Shown here in pieces: positions 1 through 8,614 of a stretch of DNA of 22,665 nt (positions are counted from its first letter, which is position 1; every line of letters begins with the position of its first letter). The translations under genes were made by a program, and so were the position numbers. The notes beneath the pieces were generated by a model. It made no database searches. It was not told the DNA's origin and saw only the letters and a list, made by a program, of their open reading frames with translations. Source of the stretch: Acanthamoeba sp. SK_2022b (taxonomy: Eukaryota > Discosea > Longamoebia > Acanthamoebidae); NCBI GenBank assembly GCA_027943245.1, contig JANDJZ010000631.1:1-22665 (forward strand), read 5' to 3'.

Positions 1-110
1 CCCACGCCCACGCCCACGCCCTCGCCCTCGCCCTCGCCCTCGCCCTCGCCCTCGCCCTCGCCCTCGCCCTCGCCCTCGCCCTCGCCCTCGCCCTCGCCCT
101 CGCCCTCGCC
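1..110. repeat. GC-rich hexanucleotide array coding for (Gly-Glu)n
   Basis: Fifteen perfect copies of ctcgcc lie at 21-110, preceded by three cacgcc variants. The array is in frame with the minus-strand gene, giving Gly-Glu and then Gly-Val dipeptides. It reaches the window edge, so its total length is unknown. Confidence 0.95.
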
Positions 111-2675
111 CGTCTTGGGCAGTGGCTCTTCCGTTTCCGCCTCGTCCTCCGAGTGCTGCTGCTCTGCCTCGCCGACAACCCGCGGGCGCTCCTCTTCGTC
201 GGCCTTCTGCTGCTCTGCCTCGTCGATGGCTCTGCGTTGCTCTTCGGGCAGCCGCAGCTCCTCGGTCTCGTTCGCTCGTCTCTTCTCGTCCTCTTCTGCC
301 TCCTTGCGCTGCGCCTGCTCTTCGTCGAGCTGTCGCTGCCGCTCCGCATCCTCCGCCACGCGCCTCTCCTCCTCTGCCATGCGCTCTTCAGCGAGCTGTC
401 GCTTCCGCTCCTCTTCTTGTCTCTCCTTCTCTTTCTCTTCTTCAATCCCGCGCTGCTCCTCTTTGCGAAGCTGTCGCTTTCGCTCTTCTTCCTCCTTCTC
501 TTCCTCGTCTTCAACCTTGCGCCTCAGCTCCTCCTCTTGCCTCTCCTTCTCTCCCTCTTCTTTTAGTGTGTGCCCCTGCTCCTCTTCGAACTGTCGCCGC
601 GCCTCCTCCCTCTCCTTCTCTTTCTGCTCCTCTTCGAGCTCCCGCTGTCGCTGCTGCTCCTCCCTCTCTTTCTCCTTCTCCTCTTGAAGTTTGCGTTGCG
701 CTGCCGCCTCTAGCTGTCTCTTTTGCTCCTCCACCTCCTTCTGCTCTTCGAGCTGCCGCTGTCGCTGCTCCTCCTCCCTCTCTTTCTCCTTCTCCTCCTG
801 AAGTTTGCGTTGCGCCGCCTCCTCGAGCTGTCTCTTTTGCTCCTCCGCCTCCTTCCTCCTCTTTTCCTCCTCCTCTTCTCGCGTCTTGCGCTTTTTCTCT
901 TCCTGAATTCGGCGCTGCTCCTCATCGAACTGTCGCTGTCGCTCTCCCTCCTCTTGCCTCTCCTTTTCCTTCTCCTCCTTCTCTTCTTGAAGTCTGCGTC
1001 GCGCCGCCTTCTCGGTCTGTCTCTTTTGCTCCTCCGCCTCCTTCTGTCTCTCCTCCTCTTCTTGCGTCTTGCGCTGTTTCTCTTCCTGAATTCGGCGCTG
1101 CTCCTCATCGAGCTGTCGCTGTCGCTCTTCCTCCTCGTGCCTCTCCTTCTCCTTCTCCTCTTGAAGTTTGCATTGCGCCGCCTCCTCTAGCTGTCGCTTT
1201 CGTTCCTTTTGCCCCTCTTCCTCTTCTTCTCGTGCCTTGCGGTGTTTCGCTTCTTGAATCCTCCGCAGCTCCTCCTCCTCCTCCTTCCTCTCCTTCTCCT
1301 CTTGCGCTTTGCGCTGCTCCTCGTGTCGCTTCTCCTCCCTCTCTCCCTCCTCGTCCTTCCCCTTTTCATCTTCGTCCTGCGCCCTGCGCTCCTCTTCTTC
1401 GAACTGTCGCTTGCGCTCCTCCTCTTCCTCGGCTCTTCGACGTTCGGCTTCCTCTCCCTTCTTTCGCTTCCCGACCTCAGCCTCACGCTTCTGCTCTCGT
1501 TCTCGCGCCTCCGCTTCGGCTTCCTTCTTCCTCAGCTCGCCGCGCTCTCGCTTCACGCCGGCGCCGCCTTCGTCGGTCTCCTTCTTCGCCTCGCGTTCGG
1601 CTCGCCGCCGCTCCTCTTCTCCATCGTCCTTGGCTGCCGCCTGATTCTGTTTCTTCTTCGCCGCTGCCGCTTCCTTCTTGCGGCGGAGCTTCTCCTCGAC
1701 CTTCCGCATCTCCGCTTCGAACATGTCCTCCATGCGCTCCATCAGCCGCTCCTCCGCCGGTTTCGTGTCCACGGCGGCTGCCCTAACCGCCGCCGTGGCG
1801 CCCGCGCTCCGCCACTGGTCGTCGACACCATCGCCCTCATCGTCGTTGTTGTCGTCAAACTCATCTGACTCCTCGGTGTCCAGTCGCTTCGCCTCGCGGT
1901 CTCCAAGGACGCTCCCGGTCACTTGAACGACGAGCTCGTCGTCCGCCGTATCCTCCTCCTCCTCCTCCTCCTCCTCCTTTTCGTCATCGCTGTCGTCACC
2001 TTCGCGGCCATCGTCATCGTCATCGTTGTCGACACGAACAAAGTAGCAGCACACGAGGAGGAGCATGATGACGAGGATGGCCGCCAGTAGGAGGACGAGC
2101 GCGTCGCCGGTGCGCGCGCCCAGCCCGGGCAGGTCGATCTGGCGCTCGAGGAGGTAGAGGTGCAGGTCGTGCATGAGGATCTCCATTTTGCCACGGCCCC
2201 ACAGCGTCAGCGCGCGCGCCACGCACGCCACCACCAATGCGTAGGCGACCACCACCGCGAGGTACTGCCATGCGCGGCCGCGGCCGAATATGGCGTCGAT
2301 GAGACTCTCGTGGTCATCGCCGTCATCACGATCGTCGGATGGGCTGTGCTCCCGCGCGCAGATGTCGCCCAGTAAGCAGAGCAGACGCGCCTGCCGCTTG
2401 GTGGCTTGCGCGGACCGCTTGCGCTGCTGGGCCTGCTGCGACTCGAGCCGCCAGAACTGGCGCAGGGCAAAGGCCACGTCTTTGTTCAGCGGCTGGCGAC
2501 GGCTGTCGCCGTCACTGTGCAGTAGGCGCGCGAGTTGCCTTATGTGGGCGAGGGTGACGTCGGTCGTGCGGCGGTCAATGCCAAACGTGCGCGCAAGGTA
2601 TCGCTCCAGCGCGGTCTCCGCCACCGGCACACTCTGGCGCAAGGCGGACCACGCTTCACCTTCACCGCTTGCCAT
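1..2675 (-). CDS. Two-TM protein with very long charged helix/coiled coil (5' part, C-terminus outside window)
   Basis: The reading frame stays open from the ATG at 2675 to the left edge (891 codons, no stop seen), so the gene is truncated by the window. Residues 1-130 are a soluble N-terminus. Two hydrophobic segments follow at about 136-157 and 190-213, then an Asp/Glu-rich linker (about 217-245). From about residue 310 almost everything is Glu, Arg, Lys and Gln in imperfect 20-30-residue units (recurring EEQKRQLEEAA and RRIQEEK motifs). That pattern is typical of trichohyalin-like coiled coils or single alpha-helices. The visible end is 15 Gly-Glu dipeptides followed by Gly-Val. I infer a membrane-anchored protein with a rod-like charged arm. 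No enzymatic domain is visible and I do not recognise the family. Database hits to the rod would be compositional. Confidence 0.8.
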   Translation of the reverse strand, partial: MASGEGEAWSALRQSVPVAETALERYLARTFGIDRRTTDVTLAHIRQLARLLHSDGDSRRQPLNKDVAFALRQFWRLESQQAQQRKRSAQATKRQARLLCLLGDICAREHSPSDDRDDGDDHESLIDAIFGRGRAWQYLAVVVAYALVVACVARALTLWGRGKMEILMHDLHLYLLERQIDLPGLGARTGDALVLLLAAILVIMLLLVCCYFVRVDNDDDDDGREGDDSDDEKEEEEEEEEDTADDELVVQVTGSVLGDREAKRLDTEESDEFDDNNDDEGDGVDDQWRSAGATAAVRAAAVDTKPAEERLMERMEDMFEAEMRKVEEKLRRKKEAAAAKKKQNQAAAKDDGEEERRRAEREAKKETDEGGAGVKRERGELRKKEAEAEAREREQKREAEVGKRKKGEEAERRRAEEEEERKRQFEEEERRAQDEDEKGKDEEGEREEKRHEEQRKAQEEKERKEEEEELRRIQEAKHRKAREEEEEGQKERKRQLEEAAQCKLQEEKEKERHEEEERQRQLDEEQRRIQEEKQRKTQEEEERQKEAEEQKRQTEKAARRRLQEEKEEKEKERQEEGERQRQFDEEQRRIQEEKKRKTREEEEEKRRKEAEEQKRQLEEAAQRKLQEEKEKEREEEQRQRQLEEQKEVEEQKRQLEAAAQRKLQEEKEKEREEQQRQRELEEEQKEKEREEARRQFEEEQGHTLKEEGEKERQEEELRRKVEDEEEKEEEERKRQLRKEEQRGIEEEKEKERQEEERKRQLAEERMAEEERRVAEDAERQRQLDEEQAQRKEAEEDEKRRANETEELRLPEEQRRAIDEAEQQKADEEERPRVVGEAEQQHSEDEAETEEPLPKTGEGEGEGEGEGEGEGEGEGEGEGEGEGEGEGVGVGV

Positions 2676-2889
2676 GGCAGAGTCCTGGAGAGTGCAACGG
2701 TAACCATAAATTGATTGATTTTTTGTTTCGAAAAAAAAACAATTTACACAAATAATACTTGAAACAAATAAGGGACCGATGGACACCGTACCGACGTAGG
2801 GGAGGTCCCAGGGAGGTGGTCGGGCTGTGCTCCGCGACGTTTGAGAAAAGGAAAATAAATGAAACCGTGTAAATAGAAAAGAAATTGGT

Positions 2890-2897
2890 CTTTTATA
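2890..2897 (-). promoter_or_regulatory. Candidate TATA box for the two-TM gene
   Basis: The minus strand reads TATAAAAG here, about 215 bases upstream of the ATG at 2675, in an AT-rich patch. The match is good, but the distance implies a fairly long 5' UTR or a 5' intron. Confidence 0.35.
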
Positions 2898-3057
2898 GTC
2901 GACAGTAATCCAGGCCACCATGAGAGCGTGCGGGCAGATTCCGCGGGTTGTGGCGCTTGAGTAGCGGCAGCAGCTGGACCGAAGAGCTTCGTCTGGCCGA
3001 GCAATCTCGTTTGGTAGTTCGTTCCCTTGCACCTTCTTCTCTGATTTCCTCTTCCTC

Positions 3058-3060
<3 letters not shown>

Positions 3061-3083
<23 letters not shown>
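3061..3083. repeat. (CT)n microsatellite
   Basis: About 11 uninterrupted TC dinucleotides, continuing as an impure pyrimidine tract to about 3090. It is intergenic. Confidence 0.9.
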
Positions 3084-3091
<8 letters not shown>

Positions 3092-3218
3092 TGTTCACAT
3101 TTCACTTCTCCTTCTCCGGCCCTACACTCGGCCCCTCCCTCGTCGTACTGGCACCCTCCCACTTGAGCGGCTTGCCTTCGTCGTAGAGAACAGAACGAGT
3201 GATGACGTTGTGCTTCTC

Positions 3219-5010
3219 TTACGAGCCCTCCTCGCTTGTGGTGTCGGCGAGGGTCATGGGCTCCTCCGAGGGCGCGTTCTCGGAAGGCGAGGGGCTGACC
3301 TCTCGGATGATGACCTCGTTGTCCACGTCCAAGGACACATCCTCGTCGCCCTCCTTTGGCACCTCGCCTCCTTCGTCCACGAGCACCGTCATCTCATCCG
3401 TATCCTCTTCGTTTGCCCGTTCCGCCCCCTCGTTCGAGCTCCCCGTTGTGCTGTCCGAAACGAGTCGAACTATCACTACGGTGATGTTGTCCAGAGATTC
3501 CCTGTAGAGAGAGAGAGAGAGAAAGACGCACCCTGAGCCAGCACAACACGGCGCCGAGGGCGGGGGGCAGAGCAAGTGGGCACAAGGGACGGCGATTCTG
3601 TAACACACGTACCTCGAGAAGGCCTTGGCCGTAAGCGTTTGGGCGACGTCGGCGAGGCTGAGCTCTTTCTTTTGCAACAGCTCGCGTGTAAGCAAAACCG
3701 CGTTTTCGTTGGAGAAGACATCCCAGAAGCCGTCGCTGGCCACGATGAAGAACTCGTCTTCACCGGGCTGAAGAGATTCCTCCTTGATCTCGGGAATAGC
3801 GCTCACCAGCCACTCCATTGCTGCAACGCCATAGCCAGAAGTGAGGACGGAGAACATGCACCGGCAAAGGGGCCACAAGCGAACCCAGGGTTGCGCACCT
3901 GGCCTCTTTGGATCCTTGTAGAAAGTGTCACCCAACGCTCGCGACACGGCAAGACCACCACGCATACCGTCGCCCTGATAGACTCTATAACAAATAATTC
4001 ATTTTTTGTTCAAAAATAAAAAAATGGAAACACTTGACTTTTGATTGAGTGCGGGGCGAACCTGAAGGGACCCATGGGGATGTTGAAGAAGGAGCCCTTT
4101 TTAACAACACCGCCAGAATCCTCAATTCTCTTCTTTTCGCTGGGCTTGTCGGGCTTGTGATCGTCCGAGAGCGCCACAGCCTTGCCTGAAATGGGCAAAC
4201 ATATTCGAATTTGGGGGGGGGGGGGCAATGAGCCACGAAGACTGATGAACACGGAGTGTTGCGGGTGATGCATTCTAAGAATGGGAGGATGGCGGTGGTG
4301 GGGGGGGGGGGCAGCCGCGTACCCTTTCGGCAGAGGACAGCACGCGAATCGCCTACGTTGGCGACGTAGAGTCGCTGGCCCATGATAAGGACCATACACG
4401 CGGTGGTGCCATCCTGCGAAGTAGCGCTCTGGTACTTCTCAGCAAACTCGCGATCGGTGATCTCGCAGGCCTCTTCGAGAGCCCGGATGGGATCGAGGGG
4501 GAAATGGGCTGATTTTACAAGGTTCTTGTGGAGGTTGCCCGAGGCGAAGGTCGATGCCAGCTGACCTCCGTGGCCATCAAAGACGGCGAAGAAGGAGCAG
4601 CGCTCTCCTGCTCCATTAGGGTTGTGTTCCTTGCCTGCGTTGGACATCAGGTCCCGCAGGTCCTCGATTATCGTTCTTCTATCTTCCATGTAGGGGCGTC
4701 GACCTTGGATCGCACAAGAGCCCACCTCGAGGGCGAATCCATGAGCATAGTGCTTTTCCAGGTGAGTGGTAGTAGCCACCTCCTGAACAGTGGAGAATTC
4801 AGAGGAAGATGGTGGTGTGTCCATGTTGCTCCTCTCCTCCTTGTTGTTGCTGAAGGATGTCGCTTTTCTTTCTCTTTGCCCCGGCCCTGTTGGCCCTTCG
4901 CGCTTCGTTCCGGTGTCGTGCAGAACGAATTGAATCGCGAAATTGACGATTAGCGCAGCACCGAGAGTAAGCACGAAGGGGACGACCCAGTAGACCAGCA
5001 ACTCCAGCAT
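3219..5010 (-). CDS. Membrane-anchored PP2C-family Ser/Thr protein phosphatase (PPM1L-like)
   Basis: Metal-dependent PPM/PP2C phosphatase. Exons (minus, 5' to 3'): 5010-4323, 4185-4062, 3984-3899, 3820-3613, 3501-3219. They join in phase to 462 aa plus TAA. Residues 3-30 are a hydrophobic anchor, as in ER-anchored PPM1L. Motifs seen in order: RRPYMED (about 104-110), FDGHGG (about 144-149, metal-binding Asp), VANVGDSRAVL, DGMRGGLAVSRALGD, ASDGFWDV and DNITVVIV. These include the metal-coordinating aspartates, so it should be active. The C-terminal tail of about 75 residues is acidic and Ser/Thr-rich. Several splice junctions fall inside conserved motifs and restore them exactly, which supports the model. 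The start was chosen so that the TM anchor follows the first Met; the frame is open upstream to 5265 but that sequence looks non-coding. The anchor predicts dephosphorylation at an internal membrane; the substrate is unknown. Confidence 0.92.
3506..3523. repeat. (GA)n tract forming an intronic pyrimidine tract
   Basis: On the minus strand this is a CT run directly before the acceptor of PP2C exon 5, so it doubles as the polypyrimidine tract of intron 4 (3502-3612). Confidence 0.8.
4213..4311. repeat. Two long G-runs in PP2C intron 1
   Basis: Runs of about 13 and 11-12 consecutive G (around 4213-4225 and 4300-4311, plus strand) lie in the 137-base intron 4186-4322. In the PP2C transcript they are C-runs. 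Homopolymers this long are prone to sequencing length errors. Confidence 0.85.
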
Positions 5011-5284
5011 GCACCGGCCCGCGCGTCCAAGTTGGCTTTGGGCCCCCCCCTTCTTTCCTGCCCCTTGCCGTGCGGCTCCGGCCCCGATCCCTGCCCGGAT
5101 AATGCTCGGATGCTGGTCCACCTCCGCGAAATCTACCTCGCGAGCCTCGCATACACCCACAGCGGTGATGGTGAGGTGATTGACGCCAAACCACCAAGGT
5201 TCACACGGCGGCCACGGAGGCTCCAAGGGGGGGTGGAGTAGATGCTTGTGTATATATATTTGCATTGAAATGTGGTTCCAACTA
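5011..5284. promoter_or_regulatory. P5CR 3' end / PP2C 5' region
   Basis: This 274-base spacer separates two tandem minus-strand genes. A TATA-like run occurs on the minus strand at about 5247-5260 (plus strand tgtatatatatttg), about 240 bases upstream of the PP2C ATG. It is the only AT-rich element in the spacer. It could be the PP2C promoter or part of the P5CR 3' UTR. Confidence 0.35.
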
Positions 5285-6109
5285 CTACTCAGCCTTGGCG
5301 AGCTCCTTGGATCGGGCAGTGGCGGCCAACACGGCGTCCATCACCGTCGCGCGCAACCCGCCCTTCTCCAGAGCGTGGAGGCCGGCGATGGTGGTTCCGC
5401 CAGGGCTCGCCACCTTGTCCTTGAGCATGCCCGGGTGCTCGCCGGTCTCGACCACCATCTGGGCAGCGCCCAGCACCGTCTGGGCCGCGAGCTTGGCGGC
5501 CACATCGCGCGGCAGTCCAGCAGCAACGCCGCCATCGCTGAGCGCCTCGATGAACTGATACACGTAGGCCGGTCCACTGCCGCTGACACCGGTGACGGCG
5601 TCGAGCAGGCGCTCGGGCACCTCAGTTCCAAGGCCCACCGACGAGAGGAGGTGGGCCACCAGCTTGCCGTCCTCGGGCGTGGCCTTGCCACCCAGCGAGT
5701 AGGCGGCTGCTGTCTTGCCCACGAGGCAAGGTGTGTTGGGCATGACGCGTATCACCCTGGTGTCGCCGCCCAGTTGTTTAGTGATGGTGTCGATCGTTAT
5801 GCCGGCCGCAATCGAGATGACGAGGTGGGGCGAAGACGCCACCGCCTCCTTGATTTCCTTGAGAAGGGTCGACATGACCTGCGGCTTCACCGAGAGGATG
5901 ACCACATCCGAATTCTGCACGGCCTCGAGGTTGGATTTCGTAGTCTTGGTGTTGCCGCCAGTGTCCTTCTGGAATCGAGGCAGTTGGGGCTCGTAGGCGT
6001 CGCTAGCAATGATGTTCTCTGGTCGCGTCACGTTGGCGTTGATGAAGCCGCGAGCGAGTGCGGTGGCCATCTGGCCCGCACCGAGAAAGGCGATCCTAGG
6101 TTCAGACAT
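5285..6109 (-). CDS. Pyrroline-5-carboxylate reductase
   Basis: Catalyses the last step of proline synthesis, the NAD(P)H-dependent reduction of 1-pyrroline-5-carboxylate to L-proline. The intronless model is 274 aa, the usual size (E. coli ProC is about 270). Visible features: an N-terminal Rossmann loop (IAFLGAGQMATALARG, about 6-21), the MPNTPCLVG segment, the GVSGSGPAY region, and the C-terminal family signature PGGTTIAGLHALEKGGLR. All key family motifs are present, so it should be active. The Met at 6109 aligns with known P5CR starts. The frame is also open upstream, with Met codons at 6274 (329 aa) and 6325 (346 aa), and that extension resembles a mitochondrial targeting peptide. The compartment is therefore unresolved. 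Confidence 0.95.
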   Translation of the reverse strand: MSEPRIAFLGAGQMATALARGFINANVTRPENIIASDAYEPQLPRFQKDTGGNTKTTKSNLEAVQNSDVVILSVKPQVMSTLLKEIKEAVASSPHLVISIAAGITIDTITKQLGGDTRVIRVMPNTPCLVGKTAAAYSLGGKATPEDGKLVAHLLSSVGLGTEVPERLLDAVTGVSGSGPAYVYQFIEALSDGGVAAGLPRDVAAKLAAQTVLGAAQMVVETGEHPGMLKDKVASPGGTTIAGLHALEKGGLRATVMDAVLAATARSKELAKAE

Positions 6110-6807
6110 GTTGTTGCTCCTCGCTGGTCGTAGTTGTGTTGTTGACGAGGTGTTGTTGGGTCCTATGTAGACGAGATGCTCGGGTAGCGGCCTTTTGTAG
6201 ATGGGAAAGGGGGCAGTGACACTGAGCGGAGACAGCTGCGCTTGGAGTACGAAGGCCCTACGGCACGACCTCATGGTTGAAGAGGAGGGAGACGTAGACG
6301 AGGACGAGGGACGAGAGGTAGACATCTTTGCACGCGCTCTCGAGAGATAAGTACTGGAGAACTGAGCGACCCGTGCCCCAGGCCCAAGCGCAGGCGCCCA
6401 AGCACGTGGAATGACGAGCACGCGGTGTGCCTTGCCGTCGTGATTGTGGGCTCGGGCGTCCTTGCGGAAGCCCAACGGATAAGATCGAGTTCGTGCCAGC
6501 CCCACAATCACGGTCTGCCTGTCTCGGACCCTTGGGTCTATTCCGGAAGCTTGGTCCCTCCCACAATGGCCTCTTCTTGGGTCGAAGCTGGCCCTGGGAC
6601 TCGAAGCCCGACCCAGAGGCGCCCAAGTCCGGAAATTACCGAGCGAGGACACTGTCGACTCTGGCGCACCAGTGGGGAGGGACAGGTGGCCGCAGCACCA
6701 CCAACTGTGCGTTCTTTCACGTCGCGTGTTGTGAAGGACCAAGAATCCAGGTCCTCTTGTCGCGCGCACAGGAAAACCATCGTTTCCCTGAGCTGGCACG
6801 CAACACA
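6110..6807. promoter_or_regulatory. Divergent promoter region between P5CR and the unrecognised nuclear-type gene
   Basis: About 700 bases lie between two diverging start codons (533 if the P5CR start is at 6274). Both flanking frames stay open far into the region: minus through to 6808 and plus from 6427. That reflects GC-rich DNA with few stops more than extra coding sequence. I see no clear TATA box. Confidence 0.5.
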
Positions 6808-8272
6808 ATGGAAGATCCCCACAGCGCTGTGGTGAATGGGAATGGCAACTCTTCGCGTTCGACGATTAGTAGCCTTCTCAACGACGACGCCTCGACAGAT
6901 GCGCAGGAGGTGGACCACTTCGCCTCCTATGGCAGTCCCTTCCTCCCCGATTTCGGCTCGTCTGTCCCCTTCAGTGCTCCTGATGTCATCGACGTCGATC
7001 GCCAGCAGCCACCGAACAAGAAGAGGCGCCACAGCAGCGACGAGCCCGAATCGGCAACACCAACCACCAACGATTCGAGTGCTCACAGTGGTGGAGAGCG
7101 CGAGCAGCTGTCGTTCCCCTCCCTGCAGCTACATCCTCTGGGAGGAGGCGGAGAGCACCCTCAGGCCCTGCCTTCGCCATCTTTGCTGACGTCGACCGCA
7201 GGCGGCCAAGTGGACTCGCACGCCGCGGAGGAGGAGAGGCTGGCCGAGGAGCGACGAAAGGTGGCGGCCGACCGCCAGCAGCTCGACGACGACCGGCGCG
7301 CCTTCGAAGATGAGAAGCGCCGGTTCTACGACGAGAAGCAAAAGTGGCTCGACGAACGGGACAAACTGGCCTCCTCTTCCACCACCACCACCACCACCAG
7401 CAAGCCCATCATCTCGTACGAGGCCTCCCTCTCACTGCCGTTTTCTTATCTTTTCAGTCCAGCGTTGCTCGTCTCACAAGAAGAGTCGACAACAAGTGGC
7501 CACCCTGTGGTGGGTCTCTGGATCTCTCGCGTGTTGCTGTTCCCTGACCCTTGCGTGGCTGGGTCTGGCGTGGGTGTTGTGTGGTGCAGGTTCGGCCGAC
7601 GCGCCCAAGCGCAGCTCGAGGAGCAGTCCTTTGGCTGCGTGTTCGTCAAGAACAACACAGTCGTTACCGTACGGCCACATCGCGCCTGTCCCCCTCCCCC
7701 CTTTCCCTTCATTCTTGCTCACACTCACTCCCTCTCCATACAACAACGTGCAGAAACCGTCGCCCAACTTTGCGCAGGCGTTTGTGGTCTTGTCGGACAT
7801 GATGACGCAGAAGACGGTCGAGCTCCCGCTTGCCGTGGGCATCGGCGCCAAGGACAGCTCGCTTCCGAAGAAGGCCGTGCAGGACCTGGGCTGCATCCTC
7901 ATCCCACAGCAGACCAGGGACTATGGGCCCTCGTACGCCAAGACCGGCTACCTGGTGGTCACGCTCAAGGAGCAAAAGGGAGGCGCGCCCGTGCGCATCG
8001 AAGCCGTCGAGGGGAGCGAGAGAGATGCGGGGGAGAACTACTTCATCATCACCAAGGTATCCTCCTCCCTCCCTCCCTCTCCCTCTATCCATTCGCATGC
8101 TGTCATTCCAGCGCGTCGCATGAAGCTCAGCTGTGTGACTTGTATTGCGCAGAGCGACCTGGGCTTGCTTCGGTGTCTGGCGAACGAGAAAGAGGGCGTC
8201 ATCAGCAACGACCACGGCGGCGCTGGTAGCGGCGAATCTACCGAGCCGGCCAAGGGCAAGAGGAAGAAGTGA
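6808..8272 (+). CDS. Unrecognised, probably nuclear coiled-coil protein
   Basis: Exons 6808-7415, 7590-7668, 7754-8056 and 8153-8272 join in phase to 369 aa plus TGA. The N-terminal half (1-135) is disordered and Ser/Pro-rich, with a basic cluster PNKKRRH (about 69-75) that looks like a nuclear localisation signal. A charged helix of EERR/DDDRR heptads spans about 139-187, followed by a poly-Thr linker (192-197). A compact mixed domain covers about 203-340 (recognisable pieces: SFGCVFVKNN, PLAVGIGAKD, YLVVTLKEQK). The C-terminus is a second basic cluster, KGKRKK. I know no family for the globular domain. The combination of nuclear signals, coiled coil and globular domain suggests a DNA- or chromatin-associated oligomer, but that is inference only. 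The ATG at 6808 has a favourable A-rich context. Confidence 0.8.
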
Positions 8273-8614
8273 GCACGCCAGCACGTGTTCACCACCATCG
8301 CCAACACGCAGATCCTCCAGCGAGCTTGCCCAGAGCGGCATCACCAGGCGGAGAGGAAATTGGAGAGGGGGAGGGGGAATGAAAGGCGATTGTGGATCTT
8401 GTACATTACACGGTGTATTTATGAGCTCTCTCGTGCCCTACTGGCGGGTACGTTGGTTAAGTGTACTCAACCGTTCTTAATTCGCAGCACCAACCCGGGT
8501 TTTTGCGCACGCGAATCTGGTTGGTTGCGGAGTTAGTTACAACTGCCTGTCTTGGGCAATGCGTGATGCACTTACACCGACCACCGAGCTGAAGCTTAAC
8601 AACGCAACTTCATC
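8273..8614. other. Intergenic gap between two plus-strand genes
   Basis: These 342 bases hold the 3' end of the upstream gene and the promoter of the membrane-protein gene. No ORF, RNA gene or clear TATA element is supported. Confidence 0.5.

Larger units (their letters stand above)
2676..3218. other. Intergenic region between the PP2C 3' end and the two-TM gene
   Basis: No gene is supported in these 543 bases. The part nearest the two-TM gene (2700-2760 and 2840-2900) is AT-rich, unlike the coding DNA, and probably carries that gene's promoter and 5' UTR. A CT dinucleotide tract lies at 3061-3083. The remainder should include the PP2C 3' UTR. ORFs here on either strand are short and low complexity. 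Confidence 0.6.

Noticed and set aside
122..1786. Long plus-strand open frame of over 500 codons (Pro/Ala/Ser-rich)
   Set aside because: It is the antisense shadow of the charged-helix gene; Glu/Arg/Lys codons read backwards become Leu/Ser/Pro codons with few stops. The minus frame is longer and has TM segments and a sensible start.
6427..8229. 600-codon plus-strand frame through the P5CR/gene 4 promoter and introns
   Set aside because: It includes gene 4 exon 1 in frame but continues through clear introns and extends into the intergenic region. The sequence upstream of 6808 has no protein-like character.
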